A stretch of 64,000 bases of DNA from Bryum argenteum (lineage: Eukaryota; Streptophyta; Bryopsida; Bryales; Bryaceae), in contig CM073321.1 of the NCBI GenBank assembly GCA_037043015.1, positions 32,156,101-32,220,100 on the forward strand, written 5' to 3'. The position numbers and the translations under genes were made by a program. Shown here piece after piece: positions 1-12,065 of this stretch. Each line of letters opens with the position of its first letter. The stretch's first letter is position 1. A model generated the notes under the pieces. That model did not search any database. It worked only from the letters and a program-made list of their open reading frames with translations, and was not told the origin of the DNA.

Positions 1-331
1 AGATTCTAGTGGTGATATCTCCTCTCCGAGTCTCCGCCACGTCGTGATTGGTAGATAATATAATGCCTACCTGTTGGAGGTCTACAATCACACCAATAAA
101 TTGTATTTGTGCTTTCATATCAATAAAATTTTCTGTTGGAGGAACATATTTCTTAACTTGCATTCTGATTTCCTTTCTGTTATTGTCTTTTATATTGAGA
201 AAATTCATCATTATTAGTAATAACATGATGATTTGGTAAATAATCACGTCAGAATAACCTAAATGGAAGTCTCCCAAATTACCAAAATTAGTATATATTC
301 CCATTATAACAAATTACGTGTTGAAAGAGCA

Positions 332-1717
332 GTTCAACTCGAGTCGAGTTAAATGAAAGACTAGATCATGGAGTTCAACCTGATTCAATAACGTTTGTAT
401 CGAGAGTCTCATCCTGTGTCCTTATCTGCTCTTCCTCATCCACAGCCTTCGTTTCCACATCGACTGGGTCTGAGGGTATGGAGCGACTTGATGGGCCTTC
501 ATCCCTACAAACATCTTGATCAATGTTGCCCGCAGGTGCTGGAGCTACAGTCGACTTCAATGGCATGCCTTGGAGGGAACGTCGAGGAGATGTCTGTCGA
601 GCTGCTCCGATGTCAGAAGACTTAGTGGCCCCGTGGGTCAGAAGCAGAGGTTCTCTATGACTTGGGTTGAACGTAAGGAGCGGCTTTGCATTGAGGTGCA
701 AAAATGGCTTGGACTACTATCCCAGGTATTCTCTCGAAGGCCTGAGACATCATTACGCTCCATCGTTGCTCATCCTCCAATCATTGAATTCTGCGTTCGT
801 CGCGCTCTCGAGCAAGCATTGCTTCAACTTCCATCCTATGTCGTGCCTGCGCCTCCTCTTGCATTGTAACGAGCCTTTCCATTAGAGTGTCAGCGGACGA
901 TGACTCTCTTTGCTTCTTTGAGGCGAAGGGTGGAAGCTGGAAGAGAGTTATTGGAGAAGCCATGCTCCTAGGGATGAGGAAGATGAGAAAATGAGCCTCG
1001 TCTAGTTTGGGGCGTTATCGGAAGTTGGGATCCGTAGGCCTCAACATCTTGGTCAGGATCGTCATCGTCGTCACTTGACAGGATTACTATGGGTCTTTGG
1101 GCATTCACGTCAAGTGGTAACTCTTCTCCCTTGGCCTTCTTCTTTGCCTTTCCCTTTTGGCCTTCATGGAGGCTGGTGGTGGTTCCGGTCTATCCCTGGA
1201 TCCGGAAGCCTCACCGATCGAGTACCCACTTTCAAAATCTCGACGATCCAAGTTGAAGACCTCCATCGAAATTTTGATGACTTTGACGTGCTCGTCGCTG
1301 GAGCTGATCGTGTAATTCATCAGCGAACACATCTACGAGTAGACAGAATAAGAGATGAAATTATCAATAACTTGGAAGTGTAACTCAATTTGAGTTAGAG
1401 CGGAGCTGGTGTTTGAGAGCAGCACTATACTACTCTGATGTGCGCATTCAACTCAACTTTAGTTGAATACCAAATATGAAATACTAAGCGCCAGCAATCA
1501 ATATATTTAACTCGAGTCGAGTTAAATTTAAGACCGCATGAGAAAAATGGACCTGACTAGTCTATAGTTTGTGTTCAAATCGACTCGAGTTAAATATGAA
1601 AACATGGTTCCATAGTAGACATAATAATCCATTCAACTCGAGTCAAGTTGAATGGAGTTCAAGAGTGAAATGATCTCTGCACACTGAAGTGCGCATTAAA
1701 CTCGACTCTAATTAAAT
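332..1717. repeat. E0 palindromes (E1-type, core CTCGANTCGAG)
   Basis: One palindrome lies at 332-354, just after the gene stop. A series lies in the intron-2 equivalent, with centres near 1390, 1457, 1516, about 1586, 1642 and 1706. The copy at 1505-1527 is a perfect palindrome with 11-bp arms; others are worn. The spacing (67, 59, 70, 56, 64) tracks that of E1 intron 2 (68, 59, 70, 68, 60), so the sites are conserved in position as well as in sequence. Confidence 0.8.
375..1332 (-). pseudogene. E0 exon 3 (acidic and charged tail of ParB/methyltransferase-like protein), broken
   Basis: Read on the minus strand, 1332-1105 gives MCSLMNYTISSSDEH..., homologous to the E1 exon 3 start. It is followed by the basic PPASMKAK segment, an aspartate run, and the charged stretch at 963-781 containing ALMERL-like and RMEVEAMLARERDERRIQ sequence. 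The reading continues at 701-375 as a Ser/Pro/Glu-rich tail ending in a stop. At least two frame changes are needed to read through. No enzymatic motif is expected here; the corresponding part of E2 is acidic and then coiled coil. Confidence 0.65.
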
Positions 1718-1949
1718 ACAAAGAACTTAGAACACAATATTCATTAATTTGAGAGTTAATAATCCTCTCAAAATGAAATTGAAAGGTTTTAGATTGATGT
1801 TTTGTTGTATACAAATAACTTAGAAAGTTATGAATCTTAAAGTTTCCATTCAATTTATAGTATAATATGGGGGAAAGTTTGTGCATTGTGGACTTTCCAA
1901 GTCAAAATTCCAATTGATTAATATAAAGGCCGGAGTAATTTTAAAATGG

Positions 1950-2110
1950 ACACCAAGACATGAGCTCAGTGGTTGGATGACAAGGAGTCTCTGTATAACG
2001 AAGGTGGTCCGAGTTCGATTCCGATCGGACTCATTTGAGCAACTAAAATGTACACATGACTTAGTACTGCTAAGTGAGCTTCGGCGGGCATGATAATTTG
2101 TACTACCAAC
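1950..2110 (+). mobile_element. tRNA-derived SINE-like sequence
   Basis: A pol III A box (AGCTCAGTGGT, 1963-1973) and B box (GTTCGATTCCG, 2013-2023) lie about 50 bp apart, as in tRNA genes. The intervening sequence does not fold as an obvious functional tRNA, and the unit continues into non-tRNA sequence. That combination fits a tRNA-related SINE head rather than a tRNA gene. The 3' end and target duplication were not resolved. Confidence 0.6.
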
Positions 2111-2142
2111 CAGCCACGTACCTTTAACTGTGACATGTATGA

Positions 2143-2482
2143 CCAAGGTTGTCATATCGGGCGTGTTGAGGTAATCCGGCGGGCGAAACGGGCGTACGAG
2201 TTGTCCCGGACGGACGGGCGTGCCCGCCCACCTTGATTGTAGGGGGTGTGTAATTTTTTGTGGGTAACAAACTTTGCAATAGATAGCGTGTGTGGCATTC
2301 CACGCGGCCCGTACGCGGCGGCCAAGTGGCTTAGTTTTCACCTAAACCCTTGCCAAGTCGTCGTTTTTTTACCTAAACTAAAAGTCAACAGCCGTTTGAC
2401 CCTATCGTGCGACCTAAACTCAATCGGACAGACAAGGCGTACGGACGGGCAGGCGGCGTGCCCGCCCGGTATGACAACCTCG
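2143..2482. mobile_element. MITE of about 340 bp with 7-bp TSD
   Basis: The left end reads AAGGTTGTCATATCGGGCG and the right end is its near reverse complement (CCCGCCCGGTATGACAACCT). TGTATGA flanks both sides (2136-2142 and 2483-2489). The body is GC-rich relative to its surroundings and has no coding potential. The TSD length and terminal inverted repeats suggest a non-autonomous DNA transposon, possibly hAT-like. Confidence 0.65.
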
Positions 2483-2926
2483 TGTATGATGCACATAAAC
2501 ATCAGTGGTGCTAACTACTACTATCTTTTAGAACAAGTTAAATACATGTTATCATTTTTAATCACAGAAATCAATTGACAAAAGTATTAAATGGAAAGAA
2601 CAAACCTACACTACAATATATTATAGAAATATGATTTCATAAATGCCTACAATGTACTTTTGATTTCGAATGAAACCCAGTACCACGAAAAAGTGTTGCT
2701 CGAAGCAAGCTAAGTAACTTGAAAAACTTCATACCCTATCAATACTACCAACATCCCAAACCACACATCCTTGTAGATCATTTGGTCTAACATATCTTTT
2801 ATACTTTTAAATGCCTATAATCTTTTGAATTTGAAACAAAAGATTATTATTTCTAAGTTGTAAGACAAAGCCATGACTATGTAGTTGTTACAACACACAA
2901 ATACAAATTTTATACATATAAGACCT

Positions 2927-5777
2927 TCAAGCATTTGAAAATTCAACTATAGTATCGTGAATGACTTTAATTTGATCTACCGGGATTTTTAAAGTGCACT
3001 CGGTTGTATCCTTCTTCACCTTTGACTTCCATGAAGTCATCAATGAAGCTGTATTCTCCCACAATGGAGGTTGAGTATCGTCAACCTTCCAACGCAATCC
3101 TTTGTCCGAATTCCATCCATTGTAAGTCTCTTGCACATCTCCAACCCTGGATGTAGGCCGAAAGAATTGAATAAAGATGCAATTTGGCTGCTCGGGGTTT
3201 ATGTTTGGATCCGACAACGCTCGCGAAATCCAAACCGGCCGCGAGACACCATCAGCAATCCGAATAGCAACAAAGCATCCTTTATAAACATCACGAGCTA
3301 CACAAAAAGATGGTTGAGGGCGATCTCGGATCTCTCTAATATAGGCCTCATCCTCTCCAAACTCCTCACGAAGTTCGCCATCTTTACCAAATTGGTCCTC
3401 CAAAGTCGCATATAGTCTTGATTATGGCCAAAATCCGTCCCGAAGAACATTCGATGGTTCAATGGGAACCTCTAATGCTGCCTTCACAGCGCGCCAATAG
3501 AACACAAGATGTTCATAGCGTCTTCTATACTCTCCAATTCTATCTTCATCAGACATTGCCTCCCAGTACTTGATAAATCCAGATATGCCCTTCACAATGT
3601 CCTCCACACCCCTCATTGCACGATGGGTCGTAGGAGTTGGATCACCACGTGGCCACAAACAACAAGCTTCCGAGTCCTCTCTCCACAATTTAATTCGGGT
3701 TGTATCATTTGGCAACCAATCTTCTGCTGTGCACAAAACCTTGCACTTCATCAGGGGACAACCTGTAGAATCCAAAAAAAACTTGAATTGTTGTGCCTTT
3801 GTATGACCAACAAGTGCTTCCCCTCCATCCCTGATAAACCCATCGATAAATCCTTTAAAATCCGGCACCTCTTCAACAAGGTGGACGATGGATGGAATAG
3901 ATTCGACGTCCATGAAAGACTTCATGAGTAACGAAATAGTGGAGAAATTGTCTTTCCTCAACAGCATGCTCCACCTCCCAAACATTGCATCGATGTTATC
4001 ATGGGTATGCCCAACTAACATGAAATTGACGTATACCTCCCAAAAGATCTTCTTTGCAACAAGGAGAGACTAAAAACAGAATACATATCTATTCTTGTTG
4101 TCACCTGCTGCATTGTCCATCTGAACATTGAGAATTGGCGGAAGAGGAATCCCTCGAAGTGGAAGAGCTGGTGCTGGACAGAGTGACGATACGCAAGTCT
4201 CCGCACCTTGGAGAACAGCATCAAAGATAGGTGCCGACCTCGACCGAACAAAAAGCTCCCTCGAAGAATACTTTGGTGGCAACTCTAAATATCGGAGCAG
4301 CTTAGCAAAAGAGCCCACCGTGTAATTTGAATCGTGTGCGAAAATATTTAGACCGTAATGTGCGTAGCGTACATCTCCGTGGCCATGAGCGATCATTCCT
4401 TTGACGGATACTGGTAGCTTCATCAGACCATCGAGCTCCTTACTCTTGTGAGAAAAGAGAGGGGAAGCGGTCTACGCATGATCCATTTTGTCATGCATAA
4501 TCGTCAAACACTCATGTAGGTAGGTTTTTAACCTATACCTGTTTGCATAATATAACTCCCGATAAGCACGAGCTGCAGCCAAGTGTACCTCGAGCTTCTT
4601 TGCCCAAAGTAGTGCTTGTTGCGACCCAGCAATAGAGCCACGACGGAGTGTGTGCAACCGATCACATTTGGAGCACCGAGCGAAGTTATCCCCGGGTTTC
4701 TTCGCATCAAATTCAGGAAAGTGTAACTTCCGAATTCTACTCAGAGAAGATGGTGAGACCATCTTCAAACCGAAGCCTTCGTTTGCGGCGTTGATTTCCG
4801 GGATGGCACTCTTCCATTTCCATGTAGCGGGAAGAATCATGGATACAACCTTCTTTCCAGATTTTAATGTCCTCGTTCGGTGGGGCATGTGATCCGTAGA
4901 GTTCTCTAGGATGCAACGCAGGGTTGCAGTTGCCTGAGACGTGTGCTTACGCGGCTTAAGCAAAGACGAATTTCCATGGGGATGCGCCATGACGCCATCG
5001 GCGACGTACGGTTGAAACCGATGGAAGGTTGCCTTGGACACTCTAGCAATATGTCTCCACGTAGGCAAGCAAACATCGATTCCCTCAACCGTGACCACCC
5101 TCTTCCCGTCAGCATTCCGATGAGCCTGCCTGTGAACGTCAAGCTTCATGTGAAACCTGAATTGGTAGGTCATTCCACTATACATCCGCTCTCGGAAACA
5201 TCGGATCTTCTCCCTCGGGAAGGGCTAAATGCAGTTCCTGGTGCAGCAAACTTTTGCCTGAGACAGAATTGACAAACTCCTGAGTTAATAATCCTTTGGA
5301 TTTGACGGATGTTTCACGAGGCGGGTTCCGAGCTGAATTGTTGTAACGTCCGCTACGAGATGACTGAGGTCTCGCAAGAAGTGCAACACGAGAGTCATTA
5401 TCGTGTCTTATCTCATGGTCTCTGGGACTAGCCCCATTATAGAAGACTTTATCAAACGGCCAGGCCCTGACTGAGTATCTCTACTCATCTGGCACCACTG
5501 TGGCATCAAGGGTCTTCGAGATCTGAACTACGACTCGGGAGTGCCCAAGTGGACCATTGCTACCGAAAACGAGATCGTAACTGATGCTCTGACATAGGCC
5601 CTCCGCTTTAGGCCGATCGTCGTCACCGTGAAGGGTAACGAACTTAGTAGCCCAAAGACGCCTGGAAATACCTTCACAGTTTGGAATGTTCTCTAGCTCC
5701 TCTATTTGCACCACAACATCCTCATCAGAGGAGTAATCACGAAGCATTTGAACATCTTGAGCAGCCATGGTTGACAC
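2927..5777 (-). pseudogene. E1 DUF7869-like transposase-like gene, broken by stops
   Basis: The reading is essentially one frame from 5185 to 2927. It is interrupted by stops at about 4472 (TAG), 4070 (TAG where E2 has a tryptophan) and 3422 (TAA); an N-terminal part (5777-5481) is in another frame. Motifs in order are a central Cys pair (CSKCD), IMHDKMDH, then LNVQMDNAAGDNKNRY and FMLVGHTHDNIDAMFGRWS. The D-N-K-N and GHTHxxID motifs are hallmarks of the DUF7869 family, widespread in eukaryotic mobile elements and plausibly RNase-H-fold transposases. The gene is intronless, convergent with nothing, and transcribed away from a palindrome cluster at 5.8-6.9 kb. The E2 homologue is at 47457-50306. 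Family naming is from memory; a transposase role is inferred. Confidence 0.7.
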
Positions 5778-5825
5778 TGAAAAATCATTACAAACGCTAG
5801 CTTAGAAACAAAAGAATCGGTTGCG

Positions 5826-6883
5826 GTTCAACTCGAGTCGAGTTGAATAATGTAATGACTCAACCTCCCCAGTTTTATATATCCGCTAATTCGATCCAAG
5901 GATCAGAAATAGAAGGAAATCATTATGAAAAAGAAAAGATGTATGAATAGATTCAACGCGAGTCAAGTTGAAATCCTTGGAAAAGCAATCCTACGATATT
6001 CAAAACAGTCATTATCGTAGAATCTGGTACTCAAGATACTTAAGGCGTTTTAAGTGGCACGAGCTTCTCTATGAGTTAAGATGAACCCATAAATTGACAC
6101 CAAGAACATATATATGCGGTATATCGTATAAGAGTTTATTTACACTTAACAGTGTTCTTAAGTTGCTTCTAGGTCGAAATATATTTTTGAATTTAACTCG
6201 AGTCGAGTTGAATATCGACAAATATTTAAGGCGACTTCATTGCACGGTTGAGTATATCTTTACTTATGTGAGATTTCTAATTTAACTTGAATTGAGTTAA
6301 ACATTACTGGGGTTATCAAAATATCACGTGGCGCAGCCGGAAATGTGCTCCGTGAATTTCAACTCGACTCGAGTTGAATACTGGATTTTGGAGAGAGATT
6401 ATCTTCTCACGGATAAACCAAAGGACTCGATGATGTCCAATTCAACTCGACTCGAGTTGAATATTATTACCAAGGGATAGAGCATTCTTGATTTTGTGAA
6501 TAATATTGATACTTAACGAATATATCTCCAATTATGTGATAATTCATATTTAACTCGATTCGAGTTAAGAATTATTGGGCTAATGACAATATCAAGTGTT
6601 CCTAACGAATATCTACACAGTGAATTTTAACTCGAGTCGAGTTGAAATTCCACACCAATACAGGGAGCATCCCCTTCTTAATAATCCAACCGAAACTAGA
6701 GGATTTTATATTTCAACTCGACTCGAGTTGAATATCAACACCCATGGATATATCATTCTCAATTTTGACACCATATCTGATACTTGACGAGATACAATTT
6801 AACTCGAATCGAGTTGAGATCGTACAGTTGAAAGTTTACATCTATACTACGGACATATAATTTCAACTTGACTTGAGTTGAAT
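5826..6883. repeat. E1 palindrome cluster upstream of DUF7869-like gene
   Basis: Eleven recognisable copies of the E1 palindrome have centres at 5837, 5962, 6202, 6291, 6368, 6451, 6559, 6636, 6722, 6808 and 6872. From 6202 onward the spacing is 64-108 bp. The block also repeats at a higher order: three palindromes plus intervening DNA recur every 250-270 bp (6202/6451/6722 and 6291/6559/6808 series share flanking text). The central base varies. The cluster begins 50 bp upstream of the DUF7869-like start at 5777, so it sits in its promoter. Confidence 0.85.
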
Positions 6884-6899
6884 TCGTTTACTAAGGACC

Positions 6900-7560
6900 A
6901 GTATGCTTAAACATTCTCCCGAAAATATCGTTGGTATTTACAGACCTCAAAACCAGCTAACACTCGATATTCTACAGTGACGTATAAGGTGCGGCGTGGA
7001 CCTCATCTAATGAATGAGCACATATTCCAGGACATATTCCGAGGTGCAATTACAAGGATGGCAAAACCTTCTTCAACCCTGGACTCGTGTTAATCACGAC
7101 ATGCTGCGGCTTTTAATGCAGAAGGAGTCCTTAGTGGTCTCCATCAAGGCACATATCTCATTGATTGTAAGTCAACTACAAATCAGGAGTTTTATAGCAA
7201 GTATATCTTTTGTATTGTTCAAAAGCAATCTTACTCATTGCTTTAGCTGACCTCCTTTATAGTAGGAATCAGTTTTTACTTAAAGGCTGATATTTGAGAG
7301 ATATTTAGGTCAGTCACAGAACTTAGCTTAAATTGATTTGCTTAATTAGCTTATGGAGTTAATGTAGCTTTCAGGTTTAGCTACTACGTAGCGCCAATCT
7401 TAACGTCTTAGAGACATTAGTCACAGTTAGTGGCTGCTGGTGAGCTTAGAGCTTACCATAGCCGCGAGGCTTTGTAAAATTGCGATTTTTCGCCTTGTTT
7501 TAATATCCCCGGATTAGGGGTCTTCAGCACATATTCCAGGACATAATCCCCACAGACACA
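6900..7560. other. Unassigned spacer bounded by a 20-bp direct repeat
   Basis: No supported gene. AGCACATATTCCAGGACATA occurs near 7017 and again near 7528, bounding about 510 bp that includes a GTAAGT-like splice donor. The duplicated text could mark an insertion or a leader exon, but neither is proven. Confidence 0.3.
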
Positions 7561-7565
7561 GAAAA

Positions 7566-7588
7566 GTTATCCGCGACCCGCGGATAAC
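7566..7588. repeat. Perfect 10-bp-stem hairpin
   Basis: GTTATCCGCG, a three-base loop ACC, then CGCGGATAAC form a perfect inverted repeat in otherwise AT-rich DNA. No neighbouring gene gives it an obvious role. Confidence 0.6.
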
Positions 7589-7759
7589 GTGCATGCTATT
7601 AATAGTAAGTGTTGAAACACTGAGGAATTGTGCCTTGCACTCAATTTGCGAACGATGCTCACCTGCAATTTGCAGATTTCGAAAGGAAAAGTAGAGCTCG
7701 CAACTGAAGAAACCACGGACAAGAATTAGTAGCTAATACAGAAGTCGAAAAATACATGA

Positions 7760-8340
7760 CGGGTATATATATAGATACGAGTATAGATGTTAAATACATC
7801 ATATCTTAACTCAATTATAATTGTTTATAACATAAATTTAGATACAAATTAAACATTTATTGTGCTATCTTAATATAGAATGAAAAAAGCGCAATTACAT
7901 GCCCATGAGAGTACAATTAAATAGAGGAATAAATGAACAAATAAATAAATATATACGTAAATATAGATATATATATACGAGTACAAATGTAAATGAATAA
8001 ATTAATAAGTACGTATATATACATAGATACTAGTATAGAAGTTAACTTCATAAAATCTTACTTCAATTATATTCCGTAATAATATAAATTTGATTATATA
8101 TTGAGCATTTATTGTGCTATCTCAATATAGAATAAGGAAAGCGCAACTATATGCCCATACGAGTTCAAATATGTATATATGAATAGATAAATAAATAAAC
8201 ATACATATATATAGATATATATATACAAGTACAAATGTATACGAATAAATAAATAAGTACGTATATATGTACATAGATACTTATGTAGAAGATAAATTCA
8301 TAAAATCTTAATTCAACTATATTAATTTTAAGATAAAGTT
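7760..8340. repeat. AT-rich tandem repeat, about 250-bp period
   Basis: The segments beginning near 7760, 8013 and 8260 share GATACNAGTATAGA-like text, TTATTGTGCTATCT and AAAGCGCAA-x-TATGCCCAT landmarks in the same order. This gives two full units and part of a third. It is non-coding. Confidence 0.6.
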
Positions 8341-9410
8341 GAATACAAATTAAGAAACGAGGGTAATTCTCTTTAAATTTACTCCAGTTTGTTTTGTCAT
8401 GTGTTTTTTGTTTTTAGTGAAACACTACAGTATAAAAATATATTAGCTATATTATTAGTATTTTAGTGTTATATTTCTAGTATAGAAGTTATAACAATTG
8501 TGCATGATCAACATTTACATATCATTTGAGTGTTGATAATTAAGTTATATTTCATCGTTATATAGGTTCAATATAACTGAATTGACTCTCATTCTATTTG
8601 AAGTGACTTCTCGAAGACTATCAGAAAAATATTGTGTTAGTGTTTGTAAGGCGGTTTGTAGCCAATAATCTACTTCTATAACATAATATTGTTGGACGAT
8701 CTTTTGATATGTATGATGTATGGCTATGGTATGAATGATACATGGCGATGATATGTGTGATGTATGGCCATGATATGTGTGATGCATGGCCATAGTATAC
8801 ATGATGTTTCTCAAATATATCTTCTATCTATATACTCTCATTGTCTTATTTATATTGTCCAATACGTTCTCTCAAACCATCCTATCCACTTATGTATCTA
8901 TCCAATAATATTATTAATATGTAGCCAATAATATTATCAATAAAATTTTATGTTGTAATAATATTAATATAATACTCATAATTAATGATGATTTAATGTT
9001 ATAGGAATAATATAGTAGTTACAGTAATAGTACAATACAGGCCAAATAAAATTTGCAAAAAAGTTATTTTAACTATAGTACCTAGGTCCAAGGGTTTAGA
9101 ACAAAAATTGGTATCAATAGAACAAAAAAGTGATATTATAGACAGTGGTGGACGTGATATTAGAGTGATTTTCCATCTTCAGGTAATCGATCGATGTAAT
9201 TGATGTTCTCCATAGTGGGAGGCCATGTCTACACGTATCCGTTTTAGCAATGGTGACTTTACTAGTATATATATTGGCACGGACATACATTAGAAACTTC
9301 TAGAAGATGGAGAAGCGTCTCGGAGCGTCTCGGAAGGCGCTTGAGAAGTCTCGGAAGCCACTTGAGAAGTCTCAGAAGAAGCTTCCTACCTGGTAGTATA
9401 TATAGGAGGC
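8340..9410. other. AT-rich spacer with minor tandem repeats
   Basis: No gene is supported. Around 8700-8810 a roughly 27-bp unit (TATGTGTGATG-ATGGCCATGA) repeats about four times. Around 9300-9400 a GTCTCGGAAG/CTTGAGAAG unit repeats several times. Confidence 0.4.
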
Positions 9411-9417
9411 AACATAA

Positions 9418-10480
9418 ATAAATAAAAAGCAACAAGAAAATAAACATGCACACATAAAAATAATAAGCTTCATAATCTTTAAAAAGTTGGTAGATAGGAG
9501 ATACTTTTTTAGCTTCAGCGTCAAGAGGACAACGAGGACCTTACTAGTTTAGGGTTAGTTAAGAAGTAAGTACTAAGATATGAGCATTATCAATGTTGAA
9601 TTAATACTTGAGTGTTGACAATGAAATAATGTTTGTTTATTATTGTTTGTATCTAACTTATATAAATACCTACAGACAATTTCTTTGTAATTATCCATTA
9701 ACCCATAAAGATCTAAGACGACCAAATTAGGCTTTTGCTATTTTGGGTAACGTAGATGAATAGGTTGAAAGTAATAGTTTAGTTTAAATTTTTTGATGGA
9801 TCCTCCCTCTACTCCAAAATTTATATGGTTAATTTTGCGAAGCCAATTTCCAATTCGTGAGTCACCTCTTGTTTTTGAACTACATATACTCGAGTAAAAA
9901 ACAGATACATACATAATTATAATAAACATAGTATTGTTTGAAAGAATTGTAGACACATGATACTTTTTTAGCTTCTACGTCCTGTTGATAGGGACATTTC
10001 TTGTATAAGAGAGTTGGATTATCGGTGATAGATCTGGCGATCCTTCCTATCAACCTACGTACCTTTCTCCTACAAACATTCCTACCTATCTAGCTACCTA
10101 TCTACCAACATACAAACGTACTTACCTACTCACCTACTATTTATGCTTTTTGGATTACATAAAAAAAAATGTCAACGAAGCAAAAGTAACAAAAAAAAAA
10201 AAAAAAAAAAAAAAACCCAACAAGAAAATAAACACGCACGGATAAAAATAATGAGCATGACAATATCTTAGAAATTGGTAGAGAGGGGATATTTTTTTAG
10301 CTTCCTTCTCCAGCAACGATGACCTTATTGGTTTAGAGAACGTTAAGTAATGGGTAGTGGGATATGAGCATTATCAAAGTTGAATTAGTGCTTCGGTGTT
10401 AACAGATAAATAATGTTTTTTTTTTTTCTTGTTTGTATCTTATTACAATATATAACTACACACAACTTTTTAGTAATTAA
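9418..10480. repeat. Pair of divergent direct repeats about 790 bp apart
   Basis: Positions 9418-9690 and 10210-10480 share CAACAAGAAAATAAAC, GATAC/ATTTTTTTAGCTTC, GATATGAGCATTATCAA and GTTTGTATCT in the same order. They could be worn LTRs of a small retroelement or a segmental duplication. The interior has no coding sequence that I recognise, and a 24-base A run lies just before the second copy. Confidence 0.4.
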
Positions 10481-10679
10481 AACATGGTATTTCCGTTAAC
10501 ACGTTTTATCTAATACTACACGTACTATTGTAAAGTGTTGTGGAGCCTAAATTTTTACGATACAATACATATAGTGTTAGAATAGGCATTTACTGAACTA
10601 ATCTTCTTTTCAAAAAAATAAACTAGAAAAAATAGTTAGAAATTAGTGAAAATAGTATGGAATTTAGTGTAGTGTAGAG

Positions 10680-11270
10680 ATTGGCAGACATGAAAAGGGC
10701 AAGAAATTGCTGCTCGGGGCAATATTTGGCAGGGGTAGCGTGTAAGGCGGCCCGGGCAGGCAGGGGCACTGCAAAAGGCGGCCCGGGAAAGATTAGGGGC
10801 AACCCGCTCGAATTCTGGCCGGGAACGGAGAGTAGGGGGGCTAGGGTTTGGCCCCCATTGTATCCCTTGTCTTCCTCGCTTCTGCGCTCCGCATGCTTGT
10901 TTTCGGCTGTCGGCGAATTACGTTGTGTTTTCTTGAATTCTCGCTATTGCTACCTTCTGGCCTCGAAAGTTGCTAGCTCCTAGCCTTGAAAGTAGCTATC
11001 TCCTGGCCTCAAAGGTCGTGTTCGTTCATGTTTATATAGTCATTGTTATCTACTTGCTTGTCTTTGTACATTCTCCTAGACGCTTCTTGCTCTGCTCCCC
11101 GACGCTTCTTGCTTCTCTTAGCTTTGCGCCTCGACTCTGTTAGCTTAGTGTCTGCTTTTCGAGATTTTCGCGGCATCAAGTGGGTGGCTTGTTTCGACGG
11201 CGCTTCTGCAGCTTTGGCAGTGCTCACCGAAGTTCTTGGACTTCACAACCTTCTCTGTAAGTTAATTGCC
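10680..11270 (+). promoter_or_regulatory. Possible promoter and leader of the E1 ParB/methyltransferase-like gene
   Basis: A GC-richer, CT-rich tract lies in an AT-rich setting, with a TTTATATAG box near 11030 and a good splice donor (CTCTGTAAGTTAA) near 11260. It lies on the side expected for the long plus-strand gene at 13.1 kb, and E2 has a comparable GC-rich tract in the matching place (41.7-42.2 kb). No transcript evidence is available from sequence, so this is a positional inference. Confidence 0.25.
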
Positions 11271-11279
11271 ACTGTTTGT

Positions 11280-12060
11280 AACTTTTGGTTTGCAATTTCA
11301 TTCTGTGATGTTTGCTTATTTTGTTCATTTCTGTCAGTTTTCCAAACTTCGAGAGTATAATTTGACTGGCTTTCCTTGAAATTTGAGTGACTACTTTGGA
11401 AAAGATGAGGAGGAACTTTGAGTGTAGATGTCTGATTTAGGAGAAAAAGAGGAAACTGGCTTGTTGGAGCTAGTTCATAAAATTTCCGAACCCTAATTTT
11501 TAAGAGGAGCTCTGGAATTTGAATGTTCAAACAAAATGGCTAGATTTTTTGGAGTTGTTTAGGGTTGATTTGAAGTAGTTCACAAATCCGTTCAATTGCC
11601 AATTGGTGAGAGCTGTCAATGAGGTTGTACTCAGTGATTCTAAATAATTAAAATGCGTATGTTCACTTCCAGATCATCGATTTGTGAATCGATTGCAATT
11701 GAATTGGTCTACTATGTGATTCTTGCATACTTGAATATGCATTACTGTTAAGAATTTCGTTATGAATCAGTCATTGTAAATTTTCTTTTCTAATCATTCA
11801 TTGTTTACAATCATTCATTGTTTGCTTTAGGATTAGGATAAAGCCGAGGCTTGTCCAATTAATTTTGGTATCCACAGTCTAGAAGGGAAGCAGACAAAAT
11901 AACGGGTGAGTAATCACTACTTTTATCTCGCTCAATCTGACTAAATTGTAGCAGAATAGTTTGGCATTGGATTTCTGTGTTCGCGTATTATTCAAAATAC
12001 AAGTTTTGTACATACTTAGCGTAGCCGAGTTGTGTTGATGTTCAAAAGATTCAATAAAGA
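11280..12060. other. Spacer, no gene supported
   Basis: AT-rich sequence between the possible leader and the palindrome cluster. It would be intron or untranslated sequence if the leader at about 11.0-11.26 kb is real. I see no domain or repeat in it. Confidence 0.3.
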
Positions 12061-12065
12061 TCAGC

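Larger units (their letters stand above)
1..1740 (-). mobile_element. E0: partial inverted copy of the ParB/methyltransferase-like gene tail
   Basis: This stretch is inverted relative to E1 at 16.1-17.06 kb and matches it closely. It holds most of intron 2 with its palindromes (about 1380-1740), the exon-3 protein beginning MCSLMNY (from 1332 down) and the tail through MQEEAQARH...ERDERRIQ (963-781). Unlike the E1 copy, it continues to a natural-looking C-terminus at 375, followed by a palindrome at 332-354. The match to E1 breaks near 1740. The tail ORFs lie in several frames, so this copy is also degraded. The rest of the element would lie beyond the left edge of the window. Confidence 0.75.

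Noticed and set aside
1950-2110. Functional tRNA gene
   Set aside because: A and B boxes are present, but the sequence between and around them does not give a complete cloverleaf.
8545-8814. 89-codon minus-strand frame
   Set aside because: Produced by an ATGG/ATGATATG tandem repeat.
10681-10983. 100-codon plus-strand frame
   Set aside because: No recognisable family; GC-rich leader-like sequence explains it.
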